IMG/VR virus record: IMGVR_UViG_3300034694_000060
Location: 1-24,911 of that record
Length of the DNA: 24,911 nucleotides
Strand: one strand, 5' to 3'
Source of the DNA: a virus
Shown here: in pieces, positions 16,790-24,471 of the stretch
Layout of the letters: every line of letters begins with the position of its first letter
Numbering within the stretch: position 1 is the first letter of the stretch
The notes under the pieces: model-generated
Seen by the model: the letters and a program-made list of their open reading frames with translations, nothing else
Database searches by the model: none
Told to the model about the DNA's origin: nothing
Made by a program: the position numbers and the translations under genes

Positions 16790-18937
16790 TTAAGATGTAA
16801 AGAATTGTCTTCTAGCACTCCAAGGGCTTACAATACCACTTGTACTTGTAAACCTTAATCTTACGTATAGATTACTTGCTGCTGGTAAACCTGAATAAAC
16901 TACACCATACTTGTCATTGGGGTTTGCATAGCTAGTAAAAACAGGGTTAAGGAACTGTTGGTCGGAGGCTATTTCCCAATCTGAGCTAGCATGGGATTGA
17001 CCTGTAGTGCCAGCAAATACACTAGGCACGAATCCACCGTTATTTGGGTTTTTTGTTACACCATCTACTGCTGGGTTAGTTATGCTAGGCGTAACGACTT
17101 GAGGGTATACAGCAGCTAAAGAAACATCCTCAATTAAAGAAAATTCAGGGGTGTTGTTGGGGTCACTATAATCTCCACTTTTTGAACATATAAAGAAAGC
17201 ATACTTCTGAAAGTCAAATGCTGGGAGAGGAGATACATTAACATTTGAGTTACTTATTACGTCACCAGCAGTCCAAGCTCCTGAATTAGGAGGAATGAAA
17301 CCTCGAAGAAATCTTCCTTTAAAACCATCTTGAATATAAGCAGTACCAAAATCCGCTCTTAATTGATTTGTATCATCTATTTCTATTCCCGTATTGCTTA
17401 AACCCCCTACTAAACGCAAGATACCATTTACTGCGGTACACTCTAAACTGTTTCTTAACCACTTTCCTTCCGTAGCATTGCTAGGAAGACGTATTGTCCA
17501 ACTCTGTAAAGTTGTATAAGGAGTTTGTTCATTTCTTACTAGGAAAGTATTTCCAATATAACGAGGGTTTTCTCCTGAAGCGTGTAGGATTATATTTCTA
17601 AATAAAACACTATCGACATTTTCCGTAATAAATATGTTATTTTCTACTAGTAAGTTATTCACAGTCCCTGTATCAAATGTAAACATACTAGTATAATGAT
17701 TAGGAACAATAATCTTACAATTTTTAATTGTTAGGTTGTTAACTATGTAGTGTGTTCCATTTTGTTGAACGTTATCCCCCCTAGTCCTTATAAAGCCCCC
17801 ATTTGGGGTATTATAATAACTGTCAGTAAGAGGGTCGTAGGTAGCAGAGGGGTTATCAGGGTCATTGTCTTTAGTAAAGATTTTAGTAATCCCGTCAAAA
17901 GTACAATCAGATGAGTTAGAAACACCATCCGCATCACTATCTATCTCTAAAATATCTTTATATAAGTTACCATACCCTTTATCTACAATAGGCTGTGCGC
18001 TGTTATTAATTACACCATTCATACAAGTGAAGTAAGAACATCCTTCTAAAGAGTATATACCATTACGTTGTTCTGCATCTGTACCCAAGCTGTTATCGAA
18101 TACAAAACCATCTAATACATTACCTCTGCCTGTACCATGAACTATACCGGCTGCTATATTATATCCATGTATATCTCTAATTGAGTTGTAACTTGCACCA
18201 CCATCAAGAGTTATGCAGCGAGGAATACTGGGATTAGAAGCACTTACATTAACACAACGTTCAACTGTGATACCTTCAACTGTGTTTCTATGCGCTCCTG
18301 CACCTGTTAAATGTACGGCTGCTGCACTTGTTGATGTATCAGGAGTAGCTCCCATGTTTTTTACTTTTAAATCTTTTATAATGTTGTATGCAGATTCTAT
18401 TCGTAAGGGATAAGAAGCTGTATTAAGCATATCAAAAGTAATGTCACTTATATGCGAACGGTCTGCTTGAATTGTAATAAGAGGGAGAGTATTATCATAC
18501 GTACTTATTGGACAAACCGTACCACTCCCTGCCAGTAAAACCCTTTGAGCATATATAACATTAGAGAAGTAATACACACCCCCTTCAATTAACACAGTTT
18601 CTAGAGTATTTGCAGATGCTAAAGCAAGGTTTAACGCAGTAATACTATCGAAAGTCGGGTCATTAGGGATTGCCCCAAAATCTCGAATGTCTCGGTAAGT
18701 AGTAGGTATTGCCTCTGCAACAATGTTTAAGTCTTGTAGTCTTACTGCATCATTTGGGTCAGAAGGAGCTGGCAAATTTAGAATTTTATTTCCATTCAAA
18801 TCCAAATGATCAGTCATCTGATTAGGAGCTTCTCCTGTTCTGGATATAAAATCTTCTTGAGCCGCAGCAATCTTCTCTAACTCTGTGTTTAGAGTTCCTA
18901 TTGTGCTTTTAATGCCTGATGTTGTGTACCTTGCCAT
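16790..18937 (-). CDS. Tail spike/fibre with virion-anchor N-terminus and beta-helix (715 aa)
   Basis: ATG with GAGG 6 bases upstream. Residues 1-70 (MARYTTSG ... ELEKIA ... ILNLP ... VRLQDL) are a conserved anchor that is about 60% identical to the N-terminus of the fibre at 19393. From residue about 81 (YRDIRDFGAIPNDPTFDS) the protein enters a pectate-lyase-like right-handed beta-helix with many Asn- and Gly-rich turns and short repeats of I/V-x-N. The last 90 residues (about 625-715: SDWEIASDQQFLNPV ... YVRLRFTSTSGIVSPWS) look like a fibronectin type III domain. Spikes of this layout bind and often cleave surface polysaccharide; catalytic residues cannot be fixed by eye. A likely depolymerase or receptor-binding protein. 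Confidence 0.83.
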   Translation of the reverse strand: MARYTTSGIKSTIGTLNTELEKIAAAQEDFISRTGEAPNQMTDHLDLNGNKILNLPAPSDPNDAVRLQDLNIVAEAIPTTYRDIRDFGAIPNDPTFDSITALNLALASANTLETVLIEGGVYYFSNVIYAQRVLLAGSGTVCPISTYDNTLPLITIQADRSHISDITFDMLNTASYPLRIESAYNIIKDLKVKNMGATPDTSTSAAAVHLTGAGAHRNTVEGITVERCVNVSASNPSIPRCITLDGGASYNSIRDIHGYNIAAGIVHGTGRGNVLDGFVFDNSLGTDAEQRNGIYSLEGCSYFTCMNGVINNSAQPIVDKGYGNLYKDILEIDSDADGVSNSSDCTFDGITKIFTKDNDPDNPSATYDPLTDSYYNTPNGGFIRTRGDNVQQNGTHYIVNNLTIKNCKIIVPNHYTSMFTFDTGTVNNLLVENNIFITENVDSVLFRNIILHASGENPRYIGNTFLVRNEQTPYTTLQSWTIRLPSNATEGKWLRNSLECTAVNGILRLVGGLSNTGIEIDDTNQLRADFGTAYIQDGFKGRFLRGFIPPNSGAWTAGDVISNSNVNVSPLPAFDFQKYAFFICSKSGDYSDPNNTPEFSLIEDVSLAAVYPQVVTPSITNPAVDGVTKNPNNGGFVPSVFAGTTGQSHASSDWEIASDQQFLNPVFTSYANPNDKYGVVYSGLPAASNLYVRLRFTSTSGIVSPWSARRQFFTS

Positions 18938-18993
18938 TATAACCTCTTAACCTTAAATTTAATTATACTGACCAAACCGCAGCCATATTCTGT

Positions 18994-19008
18994 ACAGCTA
19001 GTTGCTGT
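18994..19008 (-). other. Small hairpin in the 72-base gap between the 128-aa and 715-aa genes
   Basis: ACAGC (18994-18998) pairs with GCTGT (19004-19008) around a five-base loop, one base past the TAA of the upstream gene. The gap (18938-19009) is one of the few spaces in the operon. There is no U-tract, so an RNA-processing or translation-spacing role is as likely as termination. Confidence 0.35.
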
Positions 19009-19009
19009 G

Positions 19010-19396
19010 TTACGCAAATATACCTAAGATTGTTGGTGGAGTGTATTCTGTCACATTTCCATCAGCATCAGTAATTTCAACTGCTGTTCTGTCATAAACA
19101 CTGTCGTATATTTCTTGACCACCCTCATCAAAAATATACTCGCCATTTTCACAAACGCCAATTCTTTGACATGTATCTAGTGAATCAAAAACATCAACTT
19201 CATCTTGATTTAACAGACGTATTAATGACAATGTTCTTTTCCCGTCGGGATGATAAAAAACTGGTATTTTGCCAACTTCATAAGATAAATTATTATCATC
19301 ATCAATACTAAATCCTAGTATTTCATTTTCAGCATTTGCCTGTGCTTCTGCTCTAAATTCTTCAACGTTTGGTATGTATGTTATTAAATCAATCAT
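19010..19396 (-). CDS. Small acidic protein between two tail-fibre genes (128 aa)
   Basis: The family is not recognised. The ATG overlaps the stop of the 751-residue fibre gene by 4 bases (ATGA). The protein is acidic and probably beta-rich: DLITYIPNVEEF at the start, a central block with two cysteines (LDTCQRIGVCENGEYIF), and VTEYTPPTILGIFA at the end. Position between two receptor-binding proteins suggests a fibre-assembly chaperone or an accessory subunit that sits on the fibre. Neither a chaperone motif nor a signal peptide is visible. Confidence 0.68.
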   Translation of the reverse strand: MIDLITYIPNVEEFRAEAQANAENEILGFSIDDDNNLSYEVGKIPVFYHPDGKRTLSLIRLLNQDEVDVFDSLDTCQRIGVCENGEYIFDEGGQEIYDSVYDRTAVEITDADGNVTEYTPPTILGIFA

Positions 19397-21648
19397 GGCA
19401 ATAAATACTCTATCTCGTTAGCGTTTAACGCAAAATCATAAATTCTAAAATCTTTTATATTTCCGTTTGACTTTTTTAATGCACTTCCCGCAAGATCAAA
19501 AAATAATACATTACCTGATAATAATAAGGATGGGTCAGAAAGTTTAGTAGCCGTAGCTTCTGTGCCGTTGATGTTTAATTTTACATTTGACCCCTCTACA
19601 GTTATTGCAAAATATACTGTATTTTCTGTTGAAGCAACACCAAGTTGTACTGCTGCACTAGCATCATCGTATCTAAATAAATATGTGTCTGGATTGGCTG
19701 CGCTGTAAAAGAACGTAAAAAATCCGACCGAAGAAGTTGGTATTGTAAATATTCTTTTAGCTCCTGTATTTGTGTTTACTGATTTATTAGATATAATTCC
19801 AAAAATAGAAAATTCTTTTGTTACTACGTTATTTAAAACTGGTAGCAAAGCTGTATCAGCTATTCTAGTGGCAGGCGTTGCAACTGTTGGTATGTAACTA
19901 GTAGCAACTAGAGATTGTTCAATCTGTGCGCCCCAAGCATATATAGTTTCACCTGTGCCAAGTGTTTGTCCGCCGCCGATAAGAAACAAGTTGGCAGCCA
20001 CGTCATTACTGTTAATTTCAAATCTTTGCCATTCTGTTGTTAAATTTATTGATTTTTCTTGTTGTACCCCACCTTGAAAGAATAATTTGATTAATTTTGG
20101 AACATCAGCTCTTAGCCAAACACTAGCAGTAGACAGAATTGATGTTGCTGCAAAGCTTTGTTTTACAAGACCGTTAGCAGACGTTCCAACGAACTTGTCA
20201 GCAGTCATAGTGCCGTCTGGTGCTACAACGTTGTTTGCTGTTACAGTAACTGTATTTTTAACCCAGACCGAATTGTCAAATTGCTCAGAATATCGAGCAA
20301 TATTAGTGCCCGCCTGTTCAATTAAAAACCCATCTTTTTCTTCTCGAATAGTATCAACTGCTGCTATTTTTACAATGCCGTATCTGTCAACATATGTTGC
20401 CATTGATGCTCTTGTAAATGTTATATCGCTATCTGTGCCCGTTGGCGCTGATGTCTCTACAAGTTTATTTGTTTTAAATAAATGACATAACGGATTATCA
20501 AGTAAAGACTGTCTCTTTAGAGAACTTCTGTCAGCTTTTAAATCAAGAGCTGTTTGTTGTGCAGTGCTTACAGCCTTGTTTGCGTCTGATGTATTATTAA
20601 CATTGCTTAACCCAACGTCTGCTTTAACAAGAGATACAACTCCCGTTTTACCTGCTACAGAGTCTACAACATTAACTTCAGCTCCTGCTGCGATCCCATC
20701 TAACTTGACGTTATCAGCGCTGGTAAAGTTTATCTCTGTTAACCCACCATCACCCACTGAGTAAGTGGTATCGGCAGGGATTGTGACGGTCTCAGTTGTA
20801 TTATTGCCGCGCTTGAGTGTAATCACCTGCCCTGCGATTGATAAAGCGTCTGTGGCGTGTAATGCGCCTGCTTCAGTATCGTGAACAACTGAGGCGGGTA
20901 ACGTGTAATTATTCGCACTTGCCGCAATACCATCGAGTTTAGTATTATCTGCCGTCGTAAAGTTAACTTGCGTCAATCCACCGTCACCAACCGTATAGGT
21001 AGTGTGAGTGTCTGTGAATAAAGCGCCAAGAGGTACGTTAGTCAAAACTTGCGTATCATCTACTTTACTATTTAAAGCAATTTGAGTTAGAGTAGATATA
21101 GGCTTATCAGCATCTGCTGTATTGTTTACGTTAGACAACCCAACTTGTGTCTGTGTAACAGAATGTGGATTATTTATATCTGCAGTATGTGCAGTTAAAG
21201 CAGTCGTATCCGCCTTTAAGCCTATAGCTGTACTTTGTGCTGTACTAACAGGTTTATTTACGTCTGATGTGTCATCAACGTTTCCAAGACCTACTTCTGA
21301 TTTATCTGGAGCATGTCCTGTATGAAAATTAATAGATGTAGCAGCATAAGCATCTTCTGCCCTTAAAATGCCTGATGTGGCTGTAGGACTTGTTGTTAAA
21401 TCACTTTCATAAAGGATACCTATAATTTCAGGTAAAGTTAAATCTTGTAATCGCACAGGGTCAGATGGATTTACAGGAGGAGGGAGGTTTAAGATACGGT
21501 TATTATTCATATCTAAGTTGTATTCTATTTGATTCGGAGTGTCCCCTACTCTAGATAGCAAGTCTTCTTGCGAGACAGCAATTTTTTCTAGTTCTGCATT
21601 GAGAGCTTCTAGTGAAGTTTTCTGTCCTGATGTGGTATAACGTGCCAT
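19393..21648 (-). CDS. Tail fibre with shared anchor, phage tail repeats and LamG-like tip (751 aa)
   Basis: ATG with AGGAA 8 bases upstream. Residues 1-70 are the anchor shared with the spike at 16790. Residues about 119-373 hold three copies of a tail repeat (VGLxNVxNTxDxxKPVST at about 119, 169 and 345) and two copies of VGDGGLT-x-x-NFT-x-ADN-x-KLDGIAA (219-244, 298-323), together a trimeric fibre shaft. From about 405 the C-terminal part has DITFTRASMATYVDRYGIV, FLIEQAGTNIARYSEQFDN and a beta-sandwich (about 590-751) ending DFRIYDFALNANEIEYL. This resembles the LamG/concanavalin-like carbohydrate-binding tips of many phage fibres. It is most likely a receptor-binding protein. The shaft (DNA about 20690-21005) is more GC-rich than the rest. 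Confidence 0.85.
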   Translation of the reverse strand: MARYTTSGQKTSLEALNAELEKIAVSQEDLLSRVGDTPNQIEYNLDMNNNRILNLPPPVNPSDPVRLQDLTLPEIIGILYESDLTTSPTATSGILRAEDAYAATSINFHTGHAPDKSEVGLGNVDDTSDVNKPVSTAQSTAIGLKADTTALTAHTADINNPHSVTQTQVGLSNVNNTADADKPISTLTQIALNSKVDDTQVLTNVPLGALFTDTHTTYTVGDGGLTQVNFTTADNTKLDGIAASANNYTLPASVVHDTEAGALHATDALSIAGQVITLKRGNNTTETVTIPADTTYSVGDGGLTEINFTSADNVKLDGIAAGAEVNVVDSVAGKTGVVSLVKADVGLSNVNNTSDANKAVSTAQQTALDLKADRSSLKRQSLLDNPLCHLFKTNKLVETSAPTGTDSDITFTRASMATYVDRYGIVKIAAVDTIREEKDGFLIEQAGTNIARYSEQFDNSVWVKNTVTVTANNVVAPDGTMTADKFVGTSANGLVKQSFAATSILSTASVWLRADVPKLIKLFFQGGVQQEKSINLTTEWQRFEINSNDVAANLFLIGGGQTLGTGETIYAWGAQIEQSLVATSYIPTVATPATRIADTALLPVLNNVVTKEFSIFGIISNKSVNTNTGAKRIFTIPTSSVGFFTFFYSAANPDTYLFRYDDASAAVQLGVASTENTVYFAITVEGSNVKLNINGTEATATKLSDPSLLLSGNVLFFDLAGSALKKSNGNIKDFRIYDFALNANEIEYLLP
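20691..21006 (-). repeat. Imperfect protein-coding repeat in fibre shaft, GC-richer segment
   Basis: Two copies of a 26-residue unit (VGDGGLT...KLDGIAA) are separated by about 50 residues. The segment uses more GC-ending codons (GCG, CGC, GCC, GTG) than the flanking fibre sequence. This suggests exchange with, or import from, another phage fibre gene. Confidence 0.6.
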
Positions 21649-21663
21649 TATAATGTTCCTGTT

Positions 21664-23739
21664 TTAAAATAAAGACCCTTCAAAGGGGAGTTCGCTACTT
21701 GTGGGGTCATTCTGAAAAACTATATTAGCTATGTTGTTTGAAATAACTGTCCCCTTAAACAGAGTATCAATATTAGTATTAGAGTAAGACCCACCTCTCA
21801 TGTTCAAAGTGAATTCCACACTAACATCACAAATTGCATTAACAATCTCAATCTCACAGTTTTCTATTGTAAAGGTAGATCCTCCACCAGTACGTGGTAC
21901 AAAAACCTCTCGAAAGGAAGATACTGCATCATTTATGAATTGACAGTTAACAGCTTTATTCTTTCGAGTCATATGGTAAAGACCGCGAGAGTTTGTAAAC
22001 TTAGAGTCTTGTATTATGTTGCTTTGATCACCATCTGTTAAATCTTCTCCTGCTCCTGCTCCAGCAACTTGCCCCCCTAAGTACACACCATATGAACAAT
22101 TTACTAAGTCACATCTGATGAATGTATTTTCCCTACATCCGTTGTGCTGTGTTAAATAGGAAGCGTTTGTTCCTTGGAAGTCTATGCAGTCCATTACTTT
22201 GTTTCTGTGACTAAAAGATATAGAAGCGCAGTGTCTCCCCTCATGGCTCTTCAAATACTGAGCTGTATTATCATTTCCATCACTTAGTTGTCCAGCGTAT
22301 GCTAAACCGTTAGTACCTGCTGCTGTAGGTGACTTTTGATATATACCTAACAAGTAAGAATCTGCACAGCAAACTAACTCGGCTACTCCAGAAGCATTAT
22401 ATAAAGAATTAAAATTACTTATTGTTATACCTACACAATAACTAGCTCGTACACCCATTCCATAGTATTGAGATGATCTGTTGGGAGCAAACTTAATTAA
22501 AGACGGCCCTTCCATTCTAGAGTTTGTGTTAGGTACATCTAACCTCGAAACTTGAGAACCCGAAGCTAATTGCCTTATAGGAAGAGTTCTATCCGTATAA
22601 ACTATGTTACCAAAAATATCTGTAATAATGCATACATGCTTATTAATGCGTATAGCATCACCTTCTTGGAAGGCACTTGCATCTATAACTGAGAAAGAGT
22701 TACCGCCTTTATTTGTTACGGCTGCTGTTGTAGTAAGGACTGTCTCATTAGTGCTTGTCCCGTTTACATCTACGTTTATGCTGTACAAAGCTTTTGTTGT
22801 TGAACTTAATTCTCCTGCCCCTAAGAATGTAACTACGCAATTACTTGCATGGGAAACTTCTTTAAAGCCTTTATTGAACAGTACAAAACCTGAGAGAGAA
22901 AAGCTTGTACTATCTATATATAAACTTCTATTAGGGTTTAACTGTGCAGCTAATGCTTGGAGGTTAGCAGTGTAATCTGCGCCATCTGACCTCATACCTC
23001 CCATACTACTTGTTAGTACATTAGATATATTCTTAGCTACATCTCCTGATGCTACATAGAAATCTACATATCCATCTGGTACTACACCGTAATCGGCTGG
23101 AGACAGAATAATAAAATCCATATTAGGTACAGGGGCTTCATTTGTGTAATACCGTCTTGTTGATACAACCAAACCCCTTACTGGACTACTACTTATTAAG
23201 TCTGCAACATTATCAAATAGAGGTCTTAAAGCTACTTCATCTAATAGGCTTGTAGTATTATTTGCTATATCTGTAGTATTATTTGATATAGCTGTAGCAT
23301 TAGCAGAAATATTAGTATTTTGTGTAGTTTGTTCGGTTTGCAAGTTTGTTATTTGAGCAGTATTGATTCCTGTTTCAACTTCTGTATCTGTGACACGAAG
23401 AGTTAAAGCTGCAAGACTTTCTTCTGTAGCAGCCTCACCTATGTTCTCAGCATTAAGTTTGACCTGAGTGTCGAGTAGTTTGTCAGCGTTCTTTAGGGAA
23501 GTTGCGCCTGTAAGATAATTGGTTGTTGGGTCTGCGGAGTAAGTCCCGTCTGCCTCTAACCCAGCTCCCGTTTCAATTGCATCAATTCTATTTCCTAGTG
23601 TAGTATCTGCCAATAAAAATTTTTGATCTAAAGCCAGAAGTTCGGAAGTAGTATTTTTAGATAAGTTTAAATCCGATCTTTTTCTCTGTCTCTCTTCACC
23701 ACGTATTCTATTCTTATGACTTACGGGTATACGGCTCAT
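21664..23739 (-). CDS. Tail fibre/spike with coiled-coil stalk and beta-helix (691 aa)
   Basis: The ATG overlaps the holin stop (ATGA) with AAGG 9 bases upstream. The N-terminus is basic (KNRIRGEERQRKRSD), followed by a segment with TGATSLKNADKLLDTQVKLN (about 77-96) that is common near the base of phage fibres. Residues about 100-165 are a Thr/Asn/Ala-rich coiled coil with 7-residue repeats (ISNNTTD, IANNTTS). From about 252 (DGADYTANLQALAAQL) it enters a pectate-lyase-like beta-helix, and the end is rich in Asn and Thr turns. The N-terminus is unrelated to that of the other two fibre genes, so it must attach differently, perhaps as the T7 gp17-like fibre bound to the adaptor/nozzle. Likely receptor-binding or depolymerase protein. 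Confidence 0.8.
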   Translation of the reverse strand: MSRIPVSHKNRIRGEERQRKRSDLNLSKNTTSELLALDQKFLLADTTLGNRIDAIETGAGLEADGTYSADPTTNYLTGATSLKNADKLLDTQVKLNAENIGEAATEESLAALTLRVTDTEVETGINTAQITNLQTEQTTQNTNISANATAISNNTTDIANNTTSLLDEVALRPLFDNVADLISSSPVRGLVVSTRRYYTNEAPVPNMDFIILSPADYGVVPDGYVDFYVASGDVAKNISNVLTSSMGGMRSDGADYTANLQALAAQLNPNRSLYIDSTSFSLSGFVLFNKGFKEVSHASNCVVTFLGAGELSSTTKALYSINVDVNGTSTNETVLTTTAAVTNKGGNSFSVIDASAFQEGDAIRINKHVCIITDIFGNIVYTDRTLPIRQLASGSQVSRLDVPNTNSRMEGPSLIKFAPNRSSQYYGMGVRASYCVGITISNFNSLYNASGVAELVCCADSYLLGIYQKSPTAAGTNGLAYAGQLSDGNDNTAQYLKSHEGRHCASISFSHRNKVMDCIDFQGTNASYLTQHNGCRENTFIRCDLVNCSYGVYLGGQVAGAGAGEDLTDGDQSNIIQDSKFTNSRGLYHMTRKNKAVNCQFINDAVSSFREVFVPRTGGGSTFTIENCEIEIVNAICDVSVEFTLNMRGGSYSNTNIDTLFKGTVISNNIANIVFQNDPTSSELPFEGSLF
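23251..23313 (-). repeat. 21-bp tandem repeat coding heptads of the fibre stalk
   Basis: Two near-identical 21-base units (23251-23271, 23272-23292) and a third diverged unit (23293-23313) run in tandem. Each codes one seven-residue turn (ISNNTTD, IANNTTS) of the predicted coiled coil in the 691-residue fibre. Repeat unit and heptad length match exactly, so unit gain or loss would keep the frame and lengthen or shorten the stalk. Confidence 0.8.
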
Positions 23740-24137
23740 CGAGCCTTACCTTGTAGCTTTTCTACTGTACGTAAGCCAGCTAAGCCTAACATTGCTAATG
23801 TAAGCTCCATCATAACTTCAAGAGGAAGAACTGGAGAACCTACTTCAGGCATAATCCACTGGATTACAGGATTGATAACAAAAGAGAATAAGAATCCTAA
23901 TCCACATACCCAAAGAATAAAGGGTCTAGCACCAGCTACGAAAACACTTCTGTGCTGTGTTTGTGCTTTTGTTATTTCAGCTTGAGCAAGGGCAGGTTGT
24001 AAAAAGAGTCTTTGCTTAATAATTTCTTTATCCAATTTTTCTTCATCAGAAGTGAATAAAGCATCAAGAACATTACCTACAGCTTCTATAGGTTCTGATA
24101 CTGCCTTACTTCCTGATAACCAATTAAATATACTCAA
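23736..24137 (-). CDS. Holin, GTA-type 3TM family (133 aa)
   Basis: The frame starts with TTG (24137), decided by GGAG (24143-24146) 5 bases upstream; an in-frame TAG lies nine codons or so upstream and the next ATG is far inside. The N-terminal half is soluble and charged. Residues about 60-130 match the Pfam 'holin of 3TMs, for gene-transfer release' pattern: QHRSVFVAGARPFILWVCGL (61-80), hydrophobic FLFSFVINPVIQWI (82-95) and LAMLGLAGLRTVEKLQG (114-130). Membrane segments are about 70-95 and 104-123. It would open the inner membrane at the end of infection. No endolysin gene is seen nearby. It is the first gene of the operon. Confidence 0.85.
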   Translation of the reverse strand: MSIFNWLSGSKAVSEPIEAVGNVLDALFTSDEEKLDKEIIKQRLFLQPALAQAEITKAQTQHRSVFVAGARPFILWVCGLGFLFSFVINPVIQWIMPEVGSPVLPLEVMMELTLAMLGLAGLRTVEKLQGKAR

Positions 24138-24142
24138 AGAAA

Positions 24143-24146
24143 CTCC
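24143..24146 (-). promoter_or_regulatory. Ribosome binding site that sets the holin TTG start
   Basis: GGAG on the minus strand, 5 bases before the TTG at 24137. There is no competing ATG upstream within the open frame, so this site fixes a non-ATG start. Confidence 0.7.
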
Positions 24147-24216
24147 AAAAGAATACTAGGGCAAGAGGAACACATCCTACGATACCCGTAGCTTGAAAGA
24201 ATAATGTACAAGAAGT

Positions 24217-24289
24217 CCTCTTAAAGAGGTCTGCACATACGTGTAACATGAAAAGTTACACTAGAACTATTGGAAGTATGTTTACATAC
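24217..24289. other. Three successive hairpins in the putative holin leader
   Basis: CCTCT (24217-24221) with AGAGG (24225-24229) and a 3-base loop; GTGTAAC (24241-24247) with GTTACAC (24255-24261) and a 7-base loop; GTATG (24276-24280) with CATAC (24285-24289) and a 4-base loop. All stems are perfect. None has a U-tract on the minus strand. They lie between the candidate promoter and the holin gene and may be RNA-processing, stability or regulatory structures. Confidence 0.6.
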
Positions 24290-24313
24290 GACCTTGTTGT
24301 TAGCATTATGATT

Positions 24314-24342
24314 AGTATAGATAGAAGTTATAAATAAAGCAA
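24314..24342 (-). promoter_or_regulatory. Candidate sigma70-type promoter of the late operon
   Basis: On the minus strand TTGCTT (24337-24342) and TATACT (24314-24319) are exactly 17 bases apart, with an AT-rich tract upstream (about 24343-24370) that could act as an UP element. The -10 box has 5 of 6 consensus bases and the -35 box has 3 of 6. Transcription would begin near 24307 and run through the leader hairpins into the holin gene. Confidence 0.42.
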
Positions 24343-24386
24343 GTCTACATAAATAAAATTTATTAATCATCCGACTGCTACTGTGC

Positions 24387-24405
24387 GAAGTATGACTTCA
24401 GTCAT
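24387..24405. other. Two mutually exclusive hairpins
   Basis: GAAGT (24387-24391) can pair with ACTTC (24395-24399) over a 3-base loop, or ATGAC (24392-24396) with GTCAT (24401-24405) over TTCA. The two structures share 24392-24399 and so cannot form together. Confidence 0.5.
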
Positions 24406-24438
24406 GGTGAGCAAAAGCAAAGTCGTATTACCGAGGCT

Positions 24439-24454
24439 AATTTTTGTAAAAATT
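24439..24454. other. Perfect inverted repeat AATTTTT-GT-AAAAATT
   Basis: Seven-base arms with a two-base centre. It is AT-only, suited to a protein-binding or strand-melting site rather than a stable RNA stem. Confidence 0.5.
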
Positions 24455-24471
24455 TGTGGAGTGTTATGCAT

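Noticed and set aside
18938-19009. Promoter with TATAAT boxes before the 715-residue spike gene
   Set aside because: Two TATAAT matches occur, one overlapping the start codon, but neither has a -35 box at a suitable distance. The AT-rich leader and ribosome site explain them.
20087-22975. Plus-strand open frames of up to 132 codons opposite the fibre genes
   Set aside because: They mirror Thr/Asn/Ala-rich fibre codons, have no ribosome sites and no protein-like domain pattern.
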